Below, piece by piece: positions 40,597 to 47,624 of a DNA stretch of 64,000 nucleotides; positions within the stretch are counted from its first letter, which is position 1, and the number at the start of each line of letters is the position of its first letter. Under the pieces are notes generated by a model. That model saw nothing but the letters and a program-made list of their open reading frames with translations. It ran no database searches and was not told the DNA's origin. The stretch covers positions 1-64,000 of the IMG/VR virus record IMGVR_UViG_3300017917_004093. The stretch is one strand, 5' to 3'. This DNA comes from a virus. A program made the translations under genes and the position numbers.

Positions 40597-41736
40597 TTAC
40601 CATACGCGAAGAATCACTAGGTTTTCGTTGCCCCGGGGATTCCAAGCAGTTTCTGTGGCCTTGATGTCTTTGAAGGCTTTGCGAGCTGCCGGCTTGCCTG
40701 CTGTGGTAATGGCTTTGAGCTGTTCAGCGGGCTTGCGAAGAGTCTTTTGCAGGGTTTCAGTGTTGCTGAATCCAATGATACCATTGTTTTTCACCGTGAA
40801 CACTTTGGCATACTCGTCGGCCACCAGGTGAATAAGCTTGCGTTTTTTGCTGTCGTACAGCCAAGCTTCGGTTTTGTCCACCAATTGTGCTGCCGGCAAG
40901 CTCTTGAGCTTGAGCTCGGCAAAGTCAGCACAAATTTTAAACTTGGCTGCTTTTTTCTCGGGACTAACAGGTTTGACCTTGCGAGGCTTGCGCTCGACCT
41001 TTTTGATCTGCACATATGAGCCGCAGTCTGTGAGCACTAGCTCACAGAATTTTACACAGTTTTTTAACTGTGTTTTGGTAAGATGTTCGTAGCCTTTTAC
41101 AAGATCTGCGTCTTTGCCTTCTACCACATCCTCAAACTCGATCAGCTTCTTGGCCCATACATCTTTGATATAGGACACCATCTGGGGTGCAATATTCATG
41201 CTGCGCATTAGACTCACAGGCTTGTAGTCTGCGTTAAGCTTGGCGCCGGCAGCAATGAACTCGTCAAACAGGCCTTCCAGTTCACCTGCACATTCGATTA
41301 CTTTTTCGCGCAGACGATCTTGAATATTGGGACGAGCCACAACTGTTTCTTGTTCCACAACCACAGGCTCCGGTGCAGCCGAGTCATTGAGCAGCAGCAG
41401 GTCTTTGATCAGGTTGTCTAGTTTGATTTGCTCGTGCTCGTCCAATTGCAAGCCCATGAGGCTCATGCGGCATAGCCAGCCTGTGGTCAGGCGAACTTGA
41501 CTGTCGCCGAGACCCCGAATCTTTTTGGCATCCTGCCGGCGATCGTGCACGTCAAGATAGTTACAAATAAATTCTTTGGCTTCTTTTTTGCCGTAGAAAT
41601 AGTTGTACCAATTGAATGCACGTGTCAGTGCAACAAAACGGCTGTGTTCGGGTTGCTGACTCCAGACGGGTTCATTGCCCACATACTTGGTGTCAGGACT
41701 TTTGGGGTTCAGCGGTTTAAAGCTCAGAGTTTTCAC
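40597..41736 (-). CDS. Conserved 379-aa hypothetical protein
   Basis: A 379-aa basic, helical protein without recognised motifs. It starts MKTLSFKPLNPKSPDTKYVG at GTG 41736, preceded by AAAGGAG. Sections include FNWYNYFYGKKEAKEFICNY, a central RPNIQDRLREKVIEC, a Lys-rich linker RKPRKVKPVSPEKKA and a C-terminal beta/alpha region with KLIHLVADEYAKVFTV. It has a perfect sigma70-type promoter and is probably early or middle. The charged linker hints at nucleic-acid or protein binding. Confidence 0.65.
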   Translation of the reverse strand: MKTLSFKPLNPKSPDTKYVGNEPVWSQQPEHSRFVALTRAFNWYNYFYGKKEAKEFICNYLDVHDRRQDAKKIRGLGDSQVRLTTGWLCRMSLMGLQLDEHEQIKLDNLIKDLLLLNDSAAPEPVVVEQETVVARPNIQDRLREKVIECAGELEGLFDEFIAAGAKLNADYKPVSLMRSMNIAPQMVSYIKDVWAKKLIEFEDVVEGKDADLVKGYEHLTKTQLKNCVKFCELVLTDCGSYVQIKKVERKPRKVKPVSPEKKAAKFKICADFAELKLKSLPAAQLVDKTEAWLYDSKKRKLIHLVADEYAKVFTVKNNGIIGFSNTETLQKTLRKPAEQLKAITTAGKPAARKAFKDIKATETAWNPRGNENLVILRVW

Positions 41737-41756
41737 GACAGCTCCTTTGATGTGTA

Positions 41757-41785
41757 ATTATAGCAGTTTGGGGCTAATTGGTCAA
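41757..41785 (-). promoter_or_regulatory. sigma70-type promoter
   Basis: Minus strand: -35 TTGACC (41785-41780), 17-bp spacer ending in TGC, -10 TATAAT (41762-41757). A 20-nt leader with AAGGAG precedes the GTG start at 41736. Confidence 0.85.
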
Positions 41786-42043
41786 GTTGCAAGAAAGTAA
41801 TACTAAAGTAAGATCTGTTTCGTTGCGAAACGTGATCCAAAATGGGCGACTGCTAAAACGAGCGCTTCGGGCGCCGTAATAGCTGTACCAGTTGTCTACA
41901 CTGCGCCAGCCAGACCCCAAGCGGGCGCGGCACACTGACTCAATTTCGATTACCTTCGCATCCCAACCATCAAACCGCAGAGCCACTGTGTGTCCATTTT
42001 TGCGGAACTGCTTGAATCTGCGGTTTAATTTCACTATCTTCAT
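41774..42043 (-). CDS. 89-aa basic hypothetical protein
   Basis: An 89-aa protein from ATG 42043 (MKIVKLNRRFKQFRKNGHTV). It is basic at the start and aromatic in the middle (SVDNWYSYYGARSARFSSRP). No recognised family; the composition is compatible with a small host-takeover protein that binds RNA or protein. A consensus promoter ends 6 bp before the ATG and no Shine-Dalgarno sequence exists, so a leaderless mRNA is predicted. Confidence 0.6.
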   Translation of the reverse strand: MKIVKLNRRFKQFRKNGHTVALRFDGWDAKVIEIESVCRARLGSGWRSVDNWYSYYGARSARFSSRPFWITFRNETDLTLVLLSCNLTN

Positions 42044-42049
42044 GCTCAA

Positions 42050-42078
42050 ATTATAGCACTTTTGACATTTTGGGTCAA
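42050..42078 (-). promoter_or_regulatory. sigma70 promoter, leaderless geometry
   Basis: Minus strand: -35 TTGACC (42078-42073), 17-bp spacer ending in TGC, -10 TATAAT (42055-42050), then TTGAGC and the ATG at 42043. The -35 overlaps the upstream stop codon. Confidence 0.82.
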
Positions 42079-42329
42079 GTGTACAACAATCGTGCCAATG
42101 TAAGATGTTGTTCCAAGTTGGAAATTAAATCACGAGTCTGGGTTTCTAGCTGTTGATAGCGAGGGGTCACACGCCCAGTTCTGCGGCATTCCACGCTTTC
42201 CATGTCCATTTGAGTCAACACACTGTCCACTGTTTTCAGCATTTTCAGCAGGTCTTTGCGGGCCTGGCGATTTTTAATGTTACTGATTTGTTCTGCACAG
42301 TCGGTTATGCGTTGGTATAGTTGGTCCAT
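42075..42329 (-). CDS. 84-aa helical hypothetical protein
   Basis: An 84-aa protein; I chose ATG 42329 (MDQLYQRITDCAEQISNIKN) since upstream residues run into the divergent gp14 promoter. It is helical and charged, suggesting a coiled coil. No recognised function. It is divergent from gp14, with 34 bp between the start codons. Confidence 0.6.
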   Translation of the reverse strand: MDQLYQRITDCAEQISNIKNRQARKDLLKMLKTVDSVLTQMDMESVECRRTGRVTPRYQQLETQTRDLISNLEQHLTLARLLYT

Positions 42330-42349
42330 TTGAGTGTAGTCAAACAATC

Positions 42350-42357
42350 TATAAATA
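42350..42357 (+). promoter_or_regulatory. T4-type late promoter (exact consensus) for gp14-gp15
   Basis: TATAAATA, six bases before the ATG at 42364; predicted start one base before the ATG. Confidence 0.7.
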
Positions 42358-42363
42358 CTAATT

Positions 42364-43662
42364 ATGCCACGCTTGTCACTATATCGTCCCAATCGAACCA
42401 ACGACTATCAGTTCTTCGATCGCACCATTTCTGAAATGTTCACTGTGGGCGGTTTGGATATCTACATTCACAAGTATCTTGGCCCTGCCACAGGAGATGC
42501 CGGGGACAATGACGCCACACTGCCTGTTTACGATCAAAGCAATCCCTTGTTCATTGAAGACTTGCTGTTGCTGGAAAACAGGGATCGAAAATACGACAGC
42601 AACATTTACATCATGCGCGGCGTTTATCGCCAACAAGACATTGATTTTAATCTAAGCCAGTTTGGCTTGTTTTTGAACAACGACACACTGTTTATATCTT
42701 TTCACTACAACAACATGATTGACACCATTGGTCGCAAGCTCATGAGTGGCGATGTGTTAGAACTGCCTAACTTGATAGATTATCATCCGCTAAACACCAG
42801 TATTTTAAAAGCACTGCCAAAGTACTATGTGATACAAGAAGCCAATTTTGGCAGCGAAGGATTCAGTCAAACCTGGTTGCCACACATATGGCGTGTGAAA
42901 GCCACTCCCTTGGTCAATGCACAAGAATACAACGATATTCTCGACAAGCCTTTTGAACCTGACAATATCTGGGACAATGGCAACTTCTATCCACAAGGCA
43001 GCACTGTGCTAGACGGCGATACCTACTATCAAGCCACGCAAAACGTTCCTCCGGGCACAGACATAACCAACACCAATTACTGGCAGGTAAAAGACCCAGC
43101 TACTATTACTGAACAAATGAGCACTAGACCCCGAGATTTGGAACTCAACGATGCCATACTCACACAGGCCGAAGTGGAAGTTCCGCTCAGTGGCTATGAC
43201 ACAGTGAAGTTTTATATTCTGCCCACCACCGAAAGTGGTCAACCTGCATCGGCTGGACTTACTGCAGACAACAGTGCAGTCACGGTGGATGGCACAGAAC
43301 CCGGCGAAGGTATAACACCTAGATCCGATGGCTATACACTGGGCTATTTGACCGGGGACGGCATTGCACCCAACGGATTACCTGTCACCCCCGGTGTCAG
43401 CTTCCCACCAAGACCAGTGTCAGGCGATTACTGTTTGCGTTTGGATTATTTTCCCAATCGACTGTTTAGATTCAACGGAGCATCCTGGGTCAAAATTGAA
43501 GACAGTGTTAGAACTGGGCTTGATTTTGCCGAAAATGCTAGAACTCTGCGGGCTGGCTTTGTCAACAACACAGCCACTGTGCAAACCGCAGATCGTGGCG
43601 CTATTCCCAGTAGACAGAGTCTGTCCAGAATTCTCAAGCCCAACGCCGACAACGGAGGTTAA
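42364..43662 (+). CDS. 14: Neck protein gp14 with C-terminal extension
   Basis: A 432-aa protein. Residues 1-190 match gp14 in pattern: NDYQFFDRTISEMFTVGGLD, FIEDLLLLENRDRKYDSNIY and FGLFLNNDTLFISF. In T4 (256 aa) it forms the neck with gp13. Residues 195-432 are extra. One part (FYPQGSTVLDGDTYYQATQN then VPPGTDITNTNYWQVKD) fits a chitin-binding-type (CBM5/12) module, and a proline-rich stretch and a small terminal domain (GDYCLRLDYFPNRLFRFN) follow. This suggests a glycan-binding appendage at the neck. Confidence 0.78.
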   Translation: MPRLSLYRPNRTNDYQFFDRTISEMFTVGGLDIYIHKYLGPATGDAGDNDATLPVYDQSNPLFIEDLLLLENRDRKYDSNIYIMRGVYRQQDIDFNLSQFGLFLNNDTLFISFHYNNMIDTIGRKLMSGDVLELPNLIDYHPLNTSILKALPKYYVIQEANFGSEGFSQTWLPHIWRVKATPLVNAQEYNDILDKPFEPDNIWDNGNFYPQGSTVLDGDTYYQATQNVPPGTDITNTNYWQVKDPATITEQMSTRPRDLELNDAILTQAEVEVPLSGYDTVKFYILPTTESGQPASAGLTADNSAVTVDGTEPGEGITPRSDGYTLGYLTGDGIAPNGLPVTPGVSFPPRPVSGDYCLRLDYFPNRLFRFNGASWVKIEDSVRTGLDFAENARTLRAGFVNNTATVQTADRGAIPSRQSLSRILKPNADNGG

Positions 43663-43664
43663 CA

Positions 43665-45059
43665 ATGGCAGGCCCAATTTTTTTCTACGACGAACAAATA
43701 CGTCGTTTCTTGCTACAGTTTGCTAGAATTTTTTCAAACTTTCAAGTCGAATACGGCCGCAACGAAGAAGGAACCAACCACACCCTGGTTCGTGTGCCTG
43801 TGCGATATGGCGATTCCAGCAGACAGGTACAAACTGTGCTACAAAGCAACTCACCCAACGTCATGCCCAGTACACCGCTGATGACATTTTATATCACCAG
43901 CCTGGACTATGATCGTCCCAGAATGCAAGAGCCCTATCATGTCAGCAAGATCAATGTTAGACAGCGATTCTACGACACCAACACAGACACCTACGAAACC
44001 ACACAGGGCAATGCTTTCACTATCGAACGCTTGATGCCTGTGCCCTATAGTTTGACCATAAACTTGGATATTTGGACTTCTAACACCAACCAAAAATTTC
44101 AATTGCTGGAACAAATTATTCCGTTGTTTAATCCTGCACTGGAAATACAAAGCACTGATAACTTTATCGACTGGACTTCACTAACTGTGGTGGAGTTGGA
44201 CAGCACCAAATGGAGCAGCCGCACAATACCTGTGGGCACAGATGATCCCATTGACATTGCCACCCTCACATTCAAAATTCCAATCTGGATCAGCTCGCCG
44301 GCCAAGGTCAAGAAACTGGGTGTGGTCGAACGCATTATTGCATCTATCTACGATGCCAAAGGCGATGCTGTGAATGCTATCACAGACAGTGATCTACTGT
44401 TGGGCACAAGGCAAGTGTTTACACCCTATGACTATCAGGTCTTGCTGATTGGCAACAAACTGCAGGCTTTGAGGCCACAGCAGGTAGTTGACCAAAGCAA
44501 CAGCAGTCTTCAACCCGCTGACAGTCCCATCAGCAATGTGCTGTGGCACTCTGTGGTAGGCGAATACGGTGTGTTGCGCGAAGGTGTCAGCGTGGTAAAA
44601 CTGGAACAGGAAGATGGTTCAGAAGTCATGGGCACAGTGGCCTATGATCCCACTGATGATAGATTTTTGTTATTTGCAGTGGACGAAGACACAGTGCCTG
44701 CCAACACACTGAGTCCCATCAATGCTGTGATCAATCCATTGTTGAGTGGTCCTGGTCAAGGATTGCCTGCTGCTGCACTGGGCCAGCGATATCTATTAAC
44801 CGAAGACACTGGCAGCGACAACGGCTATGCCACAGCCTGGGCAGGACCATTTGGTCAGTATCTCAAAGCCAAAGCCAACGACATAATTGAATATGATGGC
44901 AGCAGATGGGTAGTAGTTTTTGACAGTGCCAATAGCCCAGTAAATAAGCAATATGTCACAAACCTCACCACAGAATTGCAATATGAATGGACCGGCACAA
45001 CCTGGATCAAAAGTTATCAAGGACTGTATCCGGGTGGCACATGGAGTCTAGTGTTGTAA
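43665..45059 (+). CDS. 15: Tail terminator gp15 with C-terminal extension
   Basis: A 464-aa protein; T4 gp15 is 272 aa. The N-terminal 240 residues match the family: FFYDEQIRRFLLQFARIFSN, HTLVRVPVRYGDSS, and PYSLTINLDIWTSNTNQKFQ with LLEQIIPLFNP. gp15 caps the sheath and tube and joins the tail to the head. The extra C-terminal 220 residues are beta-rich with W-V-x-x-F and Y-E-W-T-G-T-T-W modules of fibre style. GGAGG overlaps the gp14 stop as its ribosome-binding site. Confidence 0.88.
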   Translation: MAGPIFFYDEQIRRFLLQFARIFSNFQVEYGRNEEGTNHTLVRVPVRYGDSSRQVQTVLQSNSPNVMPSTPLMTFYITSLDYDRPRMQEPYHVSKINVRQRFYDTNTDTYETTQGNAFTIERLMPVPYSLTINLDIWTSNTNQKFQLLEQIIPLFNPALEIQSTDNFIDWTSLTVVELDSTKWSSRTIPVGTDDPIDIATLTFKIPIWISSPAKVKKLGVVERIIASIYDAKGDAVNAITDSDLLLGTRQVFTPYDYQVLLIGNKLQALRPQQVVDQSNSSLQPADSPISNVLWHSVVGEYGVLREGVSVVKLEQEDGSEVMGTVAYDPTDDRFLLFAVDEDTVPANTLSPINAVINPLLSGPGQGLPAAALGQRYLLTEDTGSDNGYATAWAGPFGQYLKAKANDIIEYDGSRWVVVFDSANSPVNKQYVTNLTTELQYEWTGTTWIKSYQGLYPGGTWSLVL

Positions 45060-45478
45060 ACGCAGTGGGCGTTTGGTTTTTTGCTCTAAACACCCGCCGC
45101 TATCTTTATCTACTGCGAAACGATCCCAAGCACCCGGGAACCTGGGGCTTGCCCGGCGGCAAAATAGATGCCAATGAAACTTTGATGCAGGCCATTGAAC
45201 GCGAATGTGTAGAAGAAATGGGTATGATGCCCAGCTATGTTGGATTGGTACCGTTGGAAAAATTCACATCTGCTGACAATAGATTTGTGTATCACACATT
45301 TTTTTGCAGCGTACCTGATGAATTTGCTCCAACACTCAACGAAGAACACATTGGTTGGGCCTGGATTGATTCGGGTCACTGGCCCAAACCCATGCATCCT
45401 GGATTATGGTCAACTGTTAACTTCGATGCGGTGCGTGACAAGATCAACCAGGCCGAACTCACACATCACAGTAGGTAA
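45041..45478 (+). CDS. Nudix hydrolase
   Basis: A 145-aa enzyme starting at ATG 45041 inside the end of gp15 (18 nt overlap). The Nudix box is complete: G at 40, then E46, and RECVEEMG (residues 54-61), in the G-x5-E-x7-RE-U-x-EE-x-G-U layout. These enzymes hydrolyse nucleoside diphosphates linked to another group, such as oxidised dNTPs, ADP-ribose or NDP-sugars. Given the glycan genes in this phage, an NDP-sugar or mutagenic dNTP is possible. Its end overlaps the minus-strand gene by 20 nt. Confidence 0.9.
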   Translation: MESSVVNAVGVWFFALNTRRYLYLLRNDPKHPGTWGLPGGKIDANETLMQAIERECVEEMGMMPSYVGLVPLEKFTSADNRFVYHTFFCSVPDEFAPTLNEEHIGWAWIDSGHWPKPMHPGLWSTVNFDAVRDKINQAELTHHSR

Positions 45479-46124
45479 TGAATTCTCTGTGTGTGAATTG
45501 TCTAAAGTTGCTGTAGTTTTTCCAGGCAGCAGGAGTTTGTGGTGCGTGAGCCACATGCACAAACTGCGTACCAGAAAAAGCTGCAAATACCTGTTCCATT
45601 TGTTGTTGCCAATCCTTGTGAGGTATTCTGGCTTCTTCGGTGTAACCCAATAAAAACACTTCTTTGTGACCGTCAAAAGCAGCCAGATAGGGCAATACCA
45701 CTTCGCTCACAAAGGGTGGGTTGAATGGGATCAAATAAAAAGCACCAGGATGTTTCAAACACAGTCTGGGAGTGGTATAAATCACATTTTGTTTGTAGTA
45801 ATGGGCGTTGAGTATTTCTTGTAAAGCCTGTTCATCTTTTTCCACAGCAAAATCAAGGCGCATGTGTTTGGCCACGGCTGTGGTACCATAGGTTTGCAGT
45901 TTGAGCCTGCCCAACAATCCGCCTTTGTGTCTTTCAAGTATTCTAAAATCAAAATGTACCTGGTCTGCTGCGCTGGCGATACAAGCAGCACGACCAGAAA
46001 TATGATGGTTCTCAATTGGGTTAGGAATCCATTCGCGTTGAGATCTTTTCTTGCCACCAGACCATGCAGTGTTGGTAATAACAAATTCTCCTGTATAGTC
46101 TTTTCTGTATTTTGCTGAAATCAT
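45459..46124 (-). CDS. MptE-like/DUF115-type protein in the fibre locus
   Basis: A 221-aa protein. HISGRAACIASAADQVHFDF, then GAFYLIPFNPPFVSEVVLPY and YLAAFDGHKEVFLLGYTEE resemble the Rossmann-like DUF115 (MptE-like) family, also seen in the 195-aa protein at 60105. Relatives sit in flagellin or capsule glycan loci as putative motility-associated glycosyltransferases. The similarity between the two is in segment order rather than high identity. It is coupled (ATGA) to the 492-aa fibre, suggesting fibre modification. Not certain. Confidence 0.5.
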   Translation of the reverse strand: MISAKYRKDYTGEFVITNTAWSGGKKRSQREWIPNPIENHHISGRAACIASAADQVHFDFRILERHKGGLLGRLKLQTYGTTAVAKHMRLDFAVEKDEQALQEILNAHYYKQNVIYTTPRLCLKHPGAFYLIPFNPPFVSEVVLPYLAAFDGHKEVFLLGYTEEARIPHKDWQQQMEQVFAAFSGTQFVHVAHAPQTPAAWKNYSNFRQFTHREFITYCDV

Positions 46125-47599
46125 GCTCTTCCCACTAGTATTTCAATAGTTCCACTTATGCCTTGGAAATTTTCTATGGCTTTGCCAATCACGGTACCTG
46201 GCTGAGGAGTAGTACAAGCCTGTGCATATCCATTGGCAGCACTTACCATCAAGCTACCCTGGCTAACAGGTCCTAGCACTTTGGTTGGTACCCGGCCAAT
46301 CAATGCCAACGCAATACTGTGTGTTGCCTCAATGCCTGCATTCATAAGGTGTGCAGGATTGGTAGAAACAACACCTGCCACTCTAGTGTCATTGGGTGTG
46401 TTACATATTGTGACTTCTTTATTGCCACCGAACATCAATACTGTACCTGGCTCATAGTTGGCATCGCTGGCATAATATTCAGCAACGTCAGCATATTGAG
46501 CTGATGTAGCCTTGGCATGCACTGTGTTAAAATAGGTAGTAGCACTGCCAATGTTGGCTGTTCCATTGGACGCACTAGACACAATATTGCCAGCGGTAGT
46601 TATAGTGCCAGCGGATATTAAGTTGCCGCCGTTGATATTGCCTGTGGCACTAAACGCACCAGCATAAGTCAGTGGTCCTGTACCTGCTCGGCCAAGTTTT
46701 CCAGTTGCGTCGCTATTGCCAAACACAATGTAACAGTTTGCAGGATTCTGTTGACCTTTAAGTCCAATGGTGTCTGCCTGATTGATATCGCCGATCCAGG
46801 CATCGTCGCCGACTTGGAAGTTTTGCCCAGTTCCGTTTGTGTTACCAGCAAAGGCACCAGCAGTTACAATGTTAGTGACTTTGTTGTAAACAAACTGACC
46901 ATTGCCGCCAAAAGTGCCCCCATCGTTGAACTGCACAAAGGTATTTGATCCACCAGGTGTTCCGCCACCGCCGCCACCGGCCAACAAGTTTGAGCCTACT
47001 CCGGCTGCGGCAGCAGTCAAATCAATATATGCACCCCTCGCTCCATTGCCTTGAAAAAATCTCAGTTGATTTTGATAGACGTCAATGGTTACAGAACCAG
47101 TTAAGGCAGTATTAGTAGCAGGTATTGAAAGATTAATCTGGCCGCCTTCGTCCCCTGCTGACTGCGTTGATGTTAACTCGTATCCAAAAACTTTGCCTGT
47201 ACCAGTAGCAACGATGTTAGCGCCACTGATGTTAGCTGCCGATGTAATATTGCCGGTTGAGCTGATCAATCCGCCAGTGAGTATGTTACCACCCGTAACG
47301 TTGGCAGTTACACTCACAACTGAACCAATGTGGCTTGCTGCCGATACCGTGGTAGTGCCTAATAAATTACCACCTGCTATGTTAGCTGCCGATGTAATAT
47401 TGCCAGTTGAACTGATTAGTCCCCCAGTAAGCAAATTGCCACTTGTGACATTGCCGCCAGCAGATACAAAAGTGGTCACATACAAGCTGGCAACGTTGCC
47501 CTGAACCACAGTCCAGCTGCGACTCGCGCTGGCATAAACGTAGGTGATTCCGTTTACTGTTGCAGTTTGACCATTGATTGGACTGGTAGGAAATGCCAT
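46121..47599 (-). CDS. Repetitive tail fibre protein 1
   Basis: A 492-aa fibre. An N-terminal module (MAFPTSPINGQTATVNGITY) is followed by two copies of a repeat containing TGGLISSTGNITSAANI, then a Gly-rich linker, FVQFNDGGTFGGNGQFVY, and a C-terminal domain of about 150 residues starting TTYFNTVHAKATSAQYADVA. That last domain is shared with the 1438-aa fibre. It includes RVAGVVSTNPAHLMNAG and is probably an intramolecular-chaperone-like or trimerisation domain. AATAAATA serves as late promoter. Confidence 0.8.
   Translation of the reverse strand: MAFPTSPINGQTATVNGITYVYASASRSWTVVQGNVASLYVTTFVSAGGNVTSGNLLTGGLISSTGNITSAANIAGGNLLGTTTVSAASHIGSVVSVTANVTGGNILTGGLISSTGNITSAANISGANIVATGTGKVFGYELTSTQSAGDEGGQINLSIPATNTALTGSVTIDVYQNQLRFFQGNGARGAYIDLTAAAAGVGSNLLAGGGGGGTPGGSNTFVQFNDGGTFGGNGQFVYNKVTNIVTAGAFAGNTNGTGQNFQVGDDAWIGDINQADTIGLKGQQNPANCYIVFGNSDATGKLGRAGTGPLTYAGAFSATGNINGGNLISAGTITTAGNIVSSASNGTANIGSATTYFNTVHAKATSAQYADVAEYYASDANYEPGTVLMFGGNKEVTICNTPNDTRVAGVVSTNPAHLMNAGIEATHSIALALIGRVPTKVLGPVSQGSLMVSAANGYAQACTTPQPGTVIGKAIENFQGISGTIEILVGRA
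47210..47460 (-). repeat. Imperfect fibre-coding repeats
   Basis: Copies of an approximately 69-bp unit encoding 'GG(N/L)(I/L)LTGGLISSTGNITSAANI'-type peptides, shared with the fibre gene at 53341. Boundaries are approximate. Confidence 0.6.
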
Positions 47600-47616
47600 T
47601 GTTTATGCCTTTTGAA

Positions 47617-47624
47617 TATTTATT
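47617..47624 (-). promoter_or_regulatory. T4-type late promoter for fibre 1
   Basis: AATAAATA (minus), predicted start about 47611 and a 12-nt leader with AAAGG; it includes the stop codon of the LamG protein. Confidence 0.55.

Noticed and set aside
47085-47504. Plus-strand frames with Pro/Leu-rich repeats opposite the fibre genes (also at 54662-55378)
   Set aside because: They are antisense readings of the Asn/Gly/Thr-rich fibre repeats; the apparent repeats simply mirror the fibre units.
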